A DNA stretch of 64,000 nucleotides from Maniola hyperantus (lineage: Eukaryota > Arthropoda > Insecta > Lepidoptera > Nymphalidae). A program made the position numbers and the translations under genes. The stretch lies in assembly GCF_902806685.2 (NCBI RefSeq), contig NC_048543.1, positions 10,512,106-10,576,105 on the forward strand, in the 5' to 3' direction. The notes below the pieces were generated by a model. The model saw only the letters and a program-made list of their open reading frames with translations. It was not told where the DNA came from and made no database searches. Shown piece by piece: positions 46,763 to 55,421 of the stretch (position 1 is the first letter of the stretch; each line of letters begins with the position of its first letter).

Positions 46763-47145
46763 TTAAAGCGTAAGTCAGAAAAGCAGGTTAAATTTAACTA
46801 ATTTTATAAGTTATTAAAATGTTCCCTCATATAAAGCTTGCACGTGGATATAGATCACAACGCGTAGAGGCTAATCGAGAGATTTAATCTTTATTATAAC
46901 CTAACTGCAATATTAACTTGATTAGGGCACAATTGCTATTGTAACCACTTAATCACAATATCGACCTAAACACAAAAGTATTTAATAGTCGTCGAGTCTC
47001 GAGTCGGAACGAGACTGGCTTGAAAACCTTCAAACACCGGGTATTTATACAAATCGATTCAAGATGGCTCCCCGCCACCGATCGCGTGACATCGGATGAG
47101 TCAAATACTGTCCAATTCATTAAACTAACTTCAATAAGCTAACAG
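46763..47145 (-). repeat. LTR-like direct repeat, 5' copy (intact)
   Basis: 383 bp, matching the split copy at 45569-46249 throughout as read. It begins (minus strand) CTGTTAGCTTATTGAAG and ends GCTTTAA, so it lacks clean TG...CA ends at the duplicated boundary. Confidence 0.75.
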
Positions 47146-47185
47146 TTGCGATCGTGACATTGTAATTGTCATTCTACCGTAATCG

Positions 47186-47676
47186 ACAACGTCTTGAAGC
47201 TCATAAGTCTATTAACTTTAAAACACCTGTGATATTCAGGCAAAAGTTCAGGCAGTTCGGATGGACTGGACTGAGCGAAACTATAAGGGTACATCTATCT
47301 GGTTTTATTACGGACCCTAAAAAACGTGTACAGCATGTTTGTATTTTATGATTGGAGTTAAACAATTTGTATTCTACGCGGGTAGTAGCTATAAAGATTC
47401 GCCAGACACAGTCTGCATTTGTCCAGGTGTACCCAGCTACAATCAGCTGAGCAAGCAGTGGCTAATCAGAAGGACTTTGTTTGAGATCATCCTTTTTACG
47501 ATTTAAAAGTAAACAATAAAGTTTCCTTTTATTATCACAAAAGGTATTATGGGAATAGATAAAAGAAATAAAAGCTTAGGTATAATGTAAAATTTTATTT
47601 TGCTAAAATATTATTTTCAATGACAATGTAGCACTGAAATGGACATAATACAACAACAAGTACGCTGGAAGAGGTC
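47186..47676. other. Non-coding stretch, no feature seen
   Basis: No supportable gene or repeat. Confidence 0.45.
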
Positions 47677-48159
47677 CCATACAAAATGACAGTTATTTTT
47701 TGTGTCGATTCGAAGCGCCCCAACGAGCGTACCGGGAACAATTGTCTCATCACTAACATTTAGTTCCGATTACGCTCACATGACTCTCAGTGCTGCTACC
47801 AGCGCCAAAATGGGGATAATTAAAGTGCATCAAGTTGCATCAAAAACGCGTCGTCGTTTGCATATCTACTGTACTACGTACCTAAATAGTATTATTATAC
47901 GAATTTGTAGTAGATTAAAAACTAAGGTGGCATTTGCGCAGTGTCAATATAGCTTGTAACGGTGTAACTGCGTTTCTCTTTGAACCTTCCTAAACCCTAG
48001 AAATAACATTATATCTATATTAAAATCACGTAATATTAATCTATAGAAACCTTAACTACGCACATCAAAGTAAAACTTAAACCACTGTTTCTAGATTTTG
48101 CATGTATGTAGCTAGGTTTTCTTTATAGTGAAACCCCCTAGACCAAGTGGATCAGCTAG

Positions 48160-48394
48160 TCTATATATATAAAAGGAGAAGGTGACTGACTGACTGACTG
48201 ACTGACTGACTGACTGATCTATCAACGCACAGCTCAAACTACTGGACGGATCGGGCTGAAATTTGGCATGCAGATAGCTATTATGACGTAGGCATCCGCT
48301 AAGAAAGGATTTCTGAAAAGTCAACCCCTAAGGGGGTGAAATAGGGGTTTGAAATTTTGTAGTCCACGCGGACGAAGTCGCGAGCATAAGCTAG
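48160..48394 (+). mobile_element. Helitron-like short element (family R), copy 1
   Basis: Starts TCTATATATATAAAAGGAGA, has a (TGAC)8 run at 48183-48217, then CAACGCACAGCTCAAACTAC, GGGCTGAAATTTGGCATGCA, and ends CGCGGACGAAGTCGCGAGCA, TAAG, CTAG|T. TC start, near-hairpin and CTAG|T end fit a 235-bp non-autonomous Helitron. Confidence 0.6.
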
Positions 48395-48758
48395 TATTTT
48401 ATAAAACTTAAAAAACAACATCAGACATGACACATGACACAACATGGAAGAAAAATCACAACAGCGAAAATAATGAAAAACAAGACATATTAATATGTTG
48501 GCAACCGCACGGTGCCGTCATACTTGTCCACGATAAAGAAACTGCCTCGCAAATTGAAACTTTCTCTAGACAGTTTCTAGTTTTAAACTGTTCTATCTTT
48601 AGGATTTATTGCACGCCGAAACTCTTTCGAGCATTTTCTTTTCACATTCATTTGAAGTATCGGATTTTTCTCGTGTTGTTAGGCGTCCCGCGTCGCGTCC
48701 ATCCCACAACCAACGCGCTACCATTAGAGTTCTCCATTCCGCTTTCTCTACTGACAAA

Positions 48759-48978
48759 TCTAAATATATAAAAGGAAAAGGTGACTGACTGACTGACTGA
48801 TCTATCAACGCACAGCTCAAACTACTGGATGGATCGGGCTGAAATTTGGCATGCAGATAGCTATTATGATGTAGGCATTCGCTAAGAAAGGATTTTTGAA
48901 TATTCAACCCCTGAGGGGGTGAAATAGGGGTTTGAAGTTTGTGTAGTCCACGCGGACGAAGTCGCGAGCATAAGCTAG
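48759..48978 (+). mobile_element. Helitron-like short element (family R), copy 2
   Basis: Nearly identical to 48160-48394 but with a shorter TGAC run. It starts A|TCTAAATATATAAAAGG and ends CGCGAGCATAAGCTAG. A 22-bp perfect palindrome (48966-48987) straddles its 3' end. Confidence 0.65.
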
Positions 48979-49470
48979 CTTATGCTCAAAGTATAGTCCG
49001 TACAAAATGACTTCTCAGGCGCCAATTTAACTCTATGGGTCAACTGTCGTAGCAAAAGTACGGTTCACCTTTAAATAAGGACTAAAAGCGTACTTTTGGC
49101 ATGAAATTTGTCACTTTTAAAGTTAAAATAACGCGTGAGAAGTCCTTTTTACGCATTATAGAATAATTGTCTATTTGACCAACCCGGTCACTGACCTCAA
49201 CTAATACAAGACCGCTGGACCTGCGATTGCCGACCTGGTTTAGAAGTAACTTGATTTTTGTCATTTTGGCGCTGACCCCAACAGCATACTCGGAACTGTA
49301 AATGTTAGTGATAAGACATCTGTATAAAGTAAATTTTAATTCCCGGTACGCTCGGTGGGGCTCTTCGAATCGGCGCAAAAATCAACTGTCATTTTGTATG
49401 GTACACTCTTTCGCCTACTTGTAAGGCTATGTAACCCAAGATTTGCATAAATCTGTCAAAATTATTTGTA

Positions 49471-49602
49471 CGTCGGAAATATCTGCGCACCTCGCAGGAA
49501 TGCGCTTCTCCGCAGCTAGCCCGTTTTCGCCTATTCAGTACCGTTGCCAACGCAAGTGCGTTGCATGACGTCACTAAGCCAGGTTCTCAGATATTTCCGA
49601 CG
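49471..49602. mobile_element. Small MITE with CGTCGGAAATATCTG ends
   Basis: CGTCGGAAATATCTGCGCAC at the left and TTCTCAGATATTTCCGACG at the right are inverted. It contains GCATGACGTCAC. Flanking words are similar (TTTGTA, GTTGTA) but not an exact duplication. Confidence 0.55.
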
Positions 49603-50046
49603 GGTTGTATAGAGATGTCAAATCACGACATATTCACGGCGTTTTCTTATTACACAAAGGCAATGTCAACTTGAAAAGTTATACTAGGATCTCAGAACTC
49701 TAGAACGTTGGTAGTGGGATCGACGCCCTTAGCACCTAGAAAAGATGAATTTAATTTCTTGTTTGTTGTTTATCATTCGTTATTAATATCTCAGTCATTT
49801 GTACGACCTCTAATAAAGTTAGATTTATCTGCTTTTAATATTACATTTTTATCTTTGTTCTGGCTATTCTTAATTTCTTAGCTTTGAAAGTTTGCCGTGA
49901 AATTATTTGAACGCAAAAATATTTTGGCGTAAGTAATGAAATAAATCTGTATTCTGTACCATTCGCTGTCTGTCTGTTTGTTGTTGTAATATTAATTACA
50001 ATATACCTACCTAAATCATTTCAAATATTTATTATTATTATTGGTA
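49603..50046. other. Non-coding stretch, no feature seen
   Basis: No supportable gene or repeat. Confidence 0.45.
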
Positions 50047-50190
50047 TAGATAAAGTCCGCGCCTTCATCCACTTCGATTTATAAAAATTTCTGTGGGAAT
50101 ATTCTACTTCTTATCACAGACAGGTGATAAGAAGTAGCCTATGTCCATCTCCGGGATGCAAGTTATCTTAGAAACAAATCTATACCACCA
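50047..50190 (-). mobile_element. Helitron-like short element (family Q) with internal inverted duplication
   Basis: AAAGTCCGCGCCTTCATCC, TTTCTGTGGGAA and CTATGTCCATCTCCGGGATG place it in family Q. A perfect 14-bp stem CTACTTCTTATCAC/GTGATAAGAAGTAG with a 6-nt loop occupies 50104-50137, where other copies have a single GATAAAAAGTAGCC. Confidence 0.55.
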
Positions 50191-50354
50191 GATTAAGATC
50201 ACAGTCAGTGTCATCATCTCTCTAGTCGGTGTCGCCACGCGTACATGTTATACAAGCGTAGGTACGAATGTCATTTGTCTTCACTTTTTAAAATACGTTT
50301 GTGCATTGTCTATCTGAAGCTACGAATAACAATAAGTATATTTTGTTATTCATA

Positions 50355-50530
50355 GATCTCTCAGTAGCTCTACTGGTAAAGGAGTGGACTGAAAACCGAA
50401 AGGTCGACGGTTTAAACCCCGCCCGTTGCACTATTGTCGTACCTACTCCTAGCACAAGCTTCACGCTTAGTTGGAGAGGAAAGGGGAATATTAGTCATTT
50501 AACATGGCTAATATTCTTTTTTTTTTTAAA
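50355..50530 (+). mobile_element. SINE with tRNA-Phe-like head (family F), copy 2
   Basis: CTCTCAGTAGCTCTACTGGT, GAGTGGACTGAAAACCGAAA, GACGGTTTAAACCCC, ACTCCTAGCACAAGCTTCAC and TTGGAGAGGAAAGGGG end at TAATATTC plus a T run. Same structure as 15892-16053, opposite strand. The GAA anticodon-like position and box spacing mark the tRNA-Phe-like origin. Confidence 0.75.
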
Positions 50531-50845
50531 CCTGACTTCGTTACTTCAGAAATGTATTTCTTACAAACATCACACAAAATCTTTGATTTTATTTAGGTAC
50601 ATACTTAAGTACATGGAATAAAAAGGGAACAATCTCAGCTTTTATGTACCGCAGATGCACAATAAGCATCACATGAATATTGATTACTCGATATAGAAAT
50701 ATGATTATGCTGTACTGGAAAGAGTTTAGGGTATCTCCACACTTTATTGATGTACCTAAAAAATTGTGATAAATATACTGTAATAAATTCGGTCGTTGTC
50801 ATACTGCTGTACTACTGTTTTAAATTACGGTGATATTATGCAGTA

Positions 50846-51022
50846 CAGTACGCGGCCGAAAGTAACGTACATCGACCTTTAGGAGATATCAGATTTGTAG
50901 AGTGTTGTCCCTGTCGTTGAGCCCGACAAAATGTCATATAGGTATGAGTGACAAAGACAACGCTCTACGAAGCCGAAATGTCATTCATTCTAAAGGCCGA
51001 TGTAAACAACTTTCGGACGAGT
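50846..51022. mobile_element. Tc1/mariner-type MITE, copy 2
   Basis: Left end TA|CAGTACGCGGCCGAAAGTAA, interior AGATTTGTAGAGTGTTGTCC and AAAGACAACGCTCTACGAAG, right end decayed (CGATGTAAACAACTTTCGGA). Matches copies 501-659 and 53400-53587. Confidence 0.7.
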
Positions 51023-51077
51023 AGGCTAGAAAAGACTGGCTAGAGTGGGCTGCAGTACTATCTTCTTCACGTGAATT

Positions 51078-51145
51078 GCTCCTCCCCGCCGAAGTCTTCA
51101 CTCCAGCCATCCAAGCTCGCTTCAGAAGCCGTACTAGCTGTAGAT
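51078..51145 (-). repeat. Dispersed repeat V, copy
   Basis: CACTCCAGCCATCCAAGCTC and GCTTCAGAAGCCG, inverted relative to 9147-9219. Confidence 0.45.
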
Positions 51146-51239
51146 ATGCAGTACTATTACATTAGGTAGTAATGTTCGAAATGTGTCGTCCGAAACATTT
51201 CGAACTTTTTTTTTTTAAATTATTTAGAGAACAAATTGT

Positions 51240-51327
51240 TGTTTGTTTCATCCAGGAACTTCAAAGAGTTCCCACAGGACTTTTAAAAACCTAAATCCAC
51301 GCGGATGAAATCACGGGTATCAGCTAG
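51240..51327 (+). mobile_element. Helitron-like short element (family Q), 3' half
   Basis: GAGTTCCCACAGGACTTTTA, CCACGCGGATGAAATCACGG and CTAG|T at 51324-51327. Confidence 0.5.
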
Positions 51328-51559
51328 TTTTCAATAATTTAAAACACATCATAAATCGTAACCGTAGTCGGCAAGTGCCTTTATGTGAACGTCTCGTAGT
51401 TTAAGTCTAGACAAAGCGAAGAAGTTTCGCTGCCAATTGCACGCCCGAGAATCTCCCACAATTCCTTCTCTATTTAAATATTTCCTTGCAATTAATTTAA
51501 TTTAGTTAACAAAGAAGCGCTTTATGCTCTACTTAGTAAGCTCTCACATTGACTGAGCT

Positions 51560-51735
51560 ATGGGAAGTTTATGTATATTAGGCGACAGGTCGGGATGGCA
51601 ATCGGGGTATGAGGCGGAGGGACGCATTGCACACCCACAAGCCCCGTCACTAACCCGGTGCGGGAAAGCGCGCGGGCTGTGCGGCAGCACACGAATAGAT
51701 ATGGCGGGAGTGTGGGGCGTCCACGCACCTATAGT
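51560..51735 (-). repeat. GC-rich dispersed repeat U, copy 2
   Basis: GGCGACAGGTCGGGATGGCA, GCACACCCACAAGCCCCG, CCCGGTGCGGGAAAGCGCGC and GTGTGGGGCGTCCACGC. Inverted relation to 37953-38085. The frames on both strands here are shadows of GC-rich repeat. Confidence 0.5.
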
Positions 51736-51818
51736 TTTATTTAAAGTTAAATTGGGACACAAAAGTGGCAGAGGCAATTATGAGCACAATAATCGATTTT
51801 GCACGTCTTATTTCCTAA

Positions 51819-52257
51819 CTAGATACCCGCACTTCGTCAACGTGGACTTAGGTTTTAAAAAATCCCTTGGGAACTCTTAGATTTTCCGGGACCAAAACGA
51901 CCTTATGTCCTTCCCCGTTATGCTAACTTCTCCATACCAAATTTCGTTAAAAATGATGAAACCAATGGTCCGTGAAAAGCTAGTTGACGGACGGGCAGAC
52001 AGACATACTTTCGCATGCATAATATTGCTAGCTGATGCCCGCGACTATGTTCGCGTAGATATAGATTTTTTAAATATCCCACCTATATTAAAAAAATCTA
52101 TAAAAATCTGGGATAAAAAGTATTCTCCATCTCTAAAATATGATGATCTATCTCAATTTCAAATTTCAGCTAAATCTATCCAGGAGTTTTCGCGTGAAAA
52201 AGGAACAAACTTAGTTAGACACACACATACAAACTTTTGCGTTCATAATATTAGTTT
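51819..52257 (-). mobile_element. Two Helitron-like family Q copies head-to-tail
   Basis: Copy A spans 51819-52027 and copy B 52028-52257, each with inverted CTAG at its low-coordinate end and a GCATAATATT/CATAATATTAG end at the other. B abuts A with no spacer. Tandem head-to-tail arrays are common for Helitrons. Confidence 0.6.
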
Positions 52258-52258
52258 G

Positions 52259-52487
52259 ATTGAGTTTTGGGTTTGGGGTTTGGGGTTTTGGTATCCTATT
52301 ATAGCTTTAGTTTTAATTTGACGTTAATATTATCATCATTTCAATTCCACCTCCATTTACTTGTAAAATTAAACCGAAACCAAACGTGTAAAATGCAATT
52401 TGAAAAATCGAAAATGAACCTCCGTTTCATTGCCGCACACACTGGAGTACTTAAGGTTTGGCAAAATTTTTAGGAATTAAAATAAAC
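52259..52487. other. Non-coding flank of the tRNA gene
   Basis: The T-rich pol III stop for the tRNA lies here (AAAA on the plus strand at 52479-52482, i.e. TTTT on the coding strand). Nothing else seen. Confidence 0.5.
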
Positions 52488-52560
52488 TGCCGAAACCCGG
52501 GATTGAACCGGGGACCTCTAGATCTTCAGTCTAACGCTCTTCCAACTGAGCTATTTCGGC
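52488..52560 (-). tRNA. tRNA-Phe: tRNA-Phe (anticodon GAA)
   Basis: 73 nt, no intron. The acceptor stem GCCGAAA pairs perfectly with TTTCGGC, followed by discriminator A. The D-arm is TAGCTCAGTTGGAAGAGC; the anticodon loop is CTGAAGA with stem TTAGA/TCTAG (one T-G wobble); the variable loop is AGGTC; the T-arm GGTTCAATCC supplies a canonical B box. Box A is TAGCTCAGTTGG. TTTT begins 5 nt after the discriminator base, a pol III terminator. No CCA is encoded, as in eukaryotes. The cloverleaf is intact, unlike the two Phe-like SINE heads, so I take it as a functional nuclear gene. Confidence 0.95.
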
Positions 52561-52621
52561 TGTGTGGGAACATGTGAAATAACGAATATACTTATGATAT
52601 ACTCGTAAGTACTAATAATAA

Positions 52622-53138
52622 AGCGCATGATACACATGCTAGTTAATGGCATGCTAGATGCTGGCATGCCAGCTACTAGCAGAAAGTCGGTGCGTGATAC
52701 ACATGCTTGTAACTGGTATGCCAGTTACTAGAAAGGCTGCATACCGTGCCAGTGACGTGCGAGTTGAAGATCATAAAATGAATATTTATGAAGAAATAAA
52801 TAGTGTTACAATACAACTCGCGATTATCTTAGTGAAGAAACTTTTGAAAGCAAGGAATAGACACAAAAAAAGAAATCATAATGGAGATAAATAGGACTAG
52901 TAGCAGTACGATGTGTCAGTTACTAGCAAACACGTCACGACGTATTTCGCGTGCTGGCATGCGAGTCCCCCGTCCCACTTCCCCTACAGGGGAAAAAATC
53001 AAACGCCGTGCGATCTACTGGTATGCCATGTACTGGCATGCGAGCTACTGGCAGAACCTCGATACACATGCTAGTAGCTCGTTCTTGCTTGTAACTGGCA
53101 TGCTTTTGTGCGATTACCTAGCATGTGTATCACGCGCT
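52622..53138. mobile_element. PIF/Harbinger-type element, 517 bp, rich in GCATGC words
   Basis: AGCGCATGATACACATGCTA at the left pairs with TAGCATGTGTATCACGCGCT at the right with one mismatch. TAA lies outside both ends (52619-52621, 53139-53141), a three-base duplication typical of PIF/Harbinger. The subterminal regions repeat ACTGGCATGC, GGCATGCCAG and CATGCTAGT about ten times, likely transposase-binding words. A short frame in the middle (MNIYEEINSVTIQLAIILVK then a basic stretch) could be a remnant transposase N-terminus, but this is uncertain. Confidence 0.8.
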
Positions 53139-53141
53139 TAA

Positions 53142-53397
53142 AATAATAATTTATTATGCTGTATGACTGCATGCTGGCAGTATCTGACTGATTCATACCT
53201 TTTGTTGAGGAAAATAAATACATATTATTGTCAGTTATCGATAGCTGAACTTTGTTGACCTTAGGTATCCGGCTGAAAACCAGTGCCTATTTATTTAAAA
53301 ACTTTATTTTTTTTTACTTCATCAGTCTGCAAAATAAGAATATGGTCTTTGAGCATAGACGAATTTGACGCAAGAGAGATGAATGTTATATACTACT
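53142..53397. other. Non-coding stretch, no feature seen
   Basis: No supportable gene or repeat. Confidence 0.45.
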
Positions 53398-53399
53398 TA

Positions 53400-53587
53400 C
53401 AGTACGTGGCAGAAATTAATGTAGGACATTGACGTTAAGAAGGAGATAGCAGATTTGTAGAGCATTGTCTCAGTCGTTGAGACCAACATAACGTCAAAAT
53501 ATAGGTAAGTATGAGTTACAAAGACAACGCTCTACAGAGCCGAAATGCCATTCTAAAGCCCGATGTACATTACTTTTGCCGTGTACT
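53400..53587. mobile_element. Tc1/mariner-type MITE, copy 3
   Basis: TA|CAGTACGTGGCAGAAATTAA at the left and CGATGTACATTACTTTTGCC plus GTGTACT|TA at the right. The interior ATTTGTAGAGCATTGTCTCA and AAAGACAACGCTCTACAGAG is itself an inverted pair, so the element is palindromic over most of its length. Confidence 0.75.
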
Positions 53588-53596
53588 TACCCTTGA

Positions 53597-53765
53597 CCGA
53601 TGATGCCCGCGACTACGTCAGTACTATTAGGTATATATTCTGTGCCGCGACCTAGTCTGCGTGGATTTCGAATTTTCCCTGGGGAACTCTTTGATTTTCC
53701 GGGATAAAAGTAGTCTATGTCAGTGTGTGATGCAAGCTACCTCTGTACCAAATTATATTACTCGA
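53597..53765 (-). mobile_element. Helitron-like short element (family Q) with a duplicated 3' end
   Basis: GATGATGCCCGCGACTACGT at the left is followed about 50 bp later by a second version, GTGCCGCGACCTAGTCTGCG, then GGGGAACTCTTTGATTTTCC and ATGCAAGCTACCTCTGTACC. Confidence 0.5.
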
Positions 53766-54289
53766 GAATTTATATAAGTATTACTCAATCGTCATGCCAG
53801 ACCAGACAACCTGATAAACTTTTCCTAGTTATCGTTGCTTAGTTTAGCCAGCTCGTCCTATTTCAACCTTACCTATTAGAGCTACCAACCTGTCTTATTA
53901 CCGATATTATGGTTTTTCAGTTTTGCCATCCCGTATTTTGATGATAGGTCTGAATCCTTAACATATTATTGTGCCAAAGTAAACTTTGTGGCGCGTTATT
54001 ATTTTAAGACTTTGTGGTAAGACAATGTTTAAATAAATACATAGGTAAGAATGTTTGATGTGAAAAGTCCCCGTCTCTACGATTAGTAAGACATAACTGC
54101 AACATTGTAACAAGCGTTTCATGAACACCGCGATTTCTTTTAGGTATTATATTCTCGCTAGATTAATATTTTTGATACCTACTTCTTTTACTATTGGAAA
54201 GCAAAGATTTTTTTTTAAATTAATAACATCGGTTTTAAACACGAAACACGAAGAACTGAACAAAGTATAAGACGACATTCATATAATGA
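53766..54289. other. Non-coding stretch, no feature seen
   Basis: No supportable gene or repeat. Confidence 0.45.
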
Positions 54290-54530
54290 AAAATCAGTCA
54301 AGTGCGAGTCGGACTCGCATGCACATTTTAATTTGCATGGTAGCCATTTTGAAATTCACCATCTTGGTTTTGTATTATATTTTGATGTTACAGCGGCAAT
54401 AGAAATAAAATCTCTGTGAAAATTTCAACTCTCTGCCTGTTACGGTTCATTAGATACAGCCCCTGACAGACTGACGGACGGACGGACACGGAGGTCCCAT
54501 TGGCACTTTTTGGGTACGGAACCCTAAAAA
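54290..54530 (-). mobile_element. GGGTTCCGTAC repeat, shorter subfamily (P2), minus copy
   Basis: AGTGCGAGTCGGACTCGCAT (palindromic GCGAGTCNGACTCGC) at one end, GAAAATTTCAACTCTCTGCC inside, GACTGACGGACGGACGGACA, and GGGTACGGAACCCTAAAAA at the other. Partner of 32433-32708. Confidence 0.7.
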
Positions 54531-54844
54531 CGTTTCAAATATCTACCCTGGTAAGTCTCATTGAGTGTACAGCAAAATCCAGACACAACTAAGATTTATC
54601 AGTAAGCTTATATCACCGACTAGCTTGTCAGGGTAGGAATAGGGAGTGTGTAGCAATCGAGCTTATACTCGAACAATAAACCCGAAGTACAATAATGGAT
54701 ATACAAAAACGATGCTGAAAATGTGCATGCATTTCAAAAACTCTTTATCATCATTCCACTTCAATCGTAATTCCGGGAAAACAAAGGGGAATTGGGAAGA
54801 TCAATGGGTGGCCGTCGGCGCGTATTTACAGCTTACTGCACCGT

Positions 54845-55421
54845 AAATCCAGCGATATCGCAATGCCTAGGGCGGCCCTATATTGCCTGGATGGTTCAAA
54901 CATGCTTATAGCTAACACGGTATGATTACGTTACGATTCAGTTGGCAATTACTCTTCCTTTTGTATTTATTGGTTTGCTTTTGTTATTTGCAAAATGAGA
55001 AGAGGGTCAATAAAAAAATGTTTAAGTCTAAATCCAGCGATATCGCAATGCCTAGGGCGGCTCTACATTGCCTGGATGGTTCGAACATACTTGTGTAGCT
55101 AATATAGTTTGATTTAACGTTAAGATTAAATTGGTTTGCCTTTGTAATTTTCAAAATGAGAAGAGTGTCAATGAAGAATTTTTAAGTCTGAATCTAGCGA
55201 TATCGCAATGCCTATGGCAGCCATATGTTGCCTGGATAGTTCAAACAATATACTTATAGCTAACATGGTTTGATTACGTTACGATTCAGTTGGCAAACTA
55301 ATTATAATAAAATAAATATAAAAGAAAGTGTAAAATTTCCTTTCATATTTATTTTATTGATTTGCCTATTTGTAATTTGCAAAATAAGAAGAGTATCTAA
55401 GTATAAAGAAATGTTTAAGGC
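54845..55421 (+). repeat. Three-unit diverged tandem repeat
   Basis: Units 54845-55029, 55030-55189 and 55190-55421 each start AATC(C/T)AGCGATATCGCAATGCCTA, contain TTGCCTGGAT(G/A)GTTC(A/G)AACA and end (AA)ATGAGAAGAG...TTTAAG-type sequence. GCGATATCGC is a 10-bp palindrome kept in all three, as is TTGCCTGGAT, while flanking sequence varies and unit 3 carries an AT-rich expansion. No coding frame. Confidence 0.8.

Larger units (their letters stand above)
45569..47145 (-). mobile_element. TRIM-like LTR retroelement nested in the fold-back element
   Basis: Two 383-bp direct repeats enclose 513 bp with no retroviral-type ORF: a terminal-repeat retrotransposon in miniature. TTG is duplicated at the insertion point (45566-45568, 47146-47148). 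The interior contains a two-unit word TTGCGTGACCCC..TGTTCACAACAACTAAA and a retroposon fragment (CCACTGGTTCGGAATGCC). On the minus strand the base after the 5' repeat starts GTTCAGAAGTGGGATC, a possible primer-binding region. The two repeats look identical by eye, implying recent insertion. It would depend on an autonomous partner. Confidence 0.65.
45252..47185. mobile_element. Fold-back DNA element (about 150-bp arms), outer layer of a nested insertion
   Basis: The left arm 45252-45410 (ACAATGTCACGATCGCAATC, ATCTCTGATTGGTTAATGCT, TTGTTGCAACAAGAAT, AATTCAGCCAATCA, GTAATAATGATTGATGCAG) is matched in inverted order by 45437-45568 and, beyond the nested insert, 47146-47185 (TTGCGATCGTGACATTGTAA). 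Removing the insert restores a continuous right arm. The centre is about 26 bp. No coding sequence. Confidence 0.75.
47677..49401. mobile_element. Long fold-back element with about 140-bp inverted arms
   Basis: Left arm 47677-47812 (CCATACAAAATGACAGTT, GATTCGAAGCGCCCCAACGA, GCGTACCGGGAA, TCACTAACATTTAGTTCCG, CAGCGCCAAAATG) pairs in inverted order with 49261-49401 (CATTTTGGCGCTGACCCCAA, CGGAACTGTAAATGTTAGTG, TTCCCGGTACGCTCGGTGGG, AACTGTCATTTTGTATGG). About 1.45 kb separates the arms and carries two Helitron-like copies and unassigned DNA; no transposase was recognised. Confidence 0.7.

Noticed and set aside
48181..48217. (TGAC)n run considered as a CRISPR-like or regulatory array
   Set aside because: Simple tetranucleotide repeat inside a Helitron-like copy; the sister copy has a shorter run.
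51544..51880. Overlapping frames on both strands in GC-rich DNA
   Set aside because: They fall in dispersed repeat U, whose other copy has a different frame structure.
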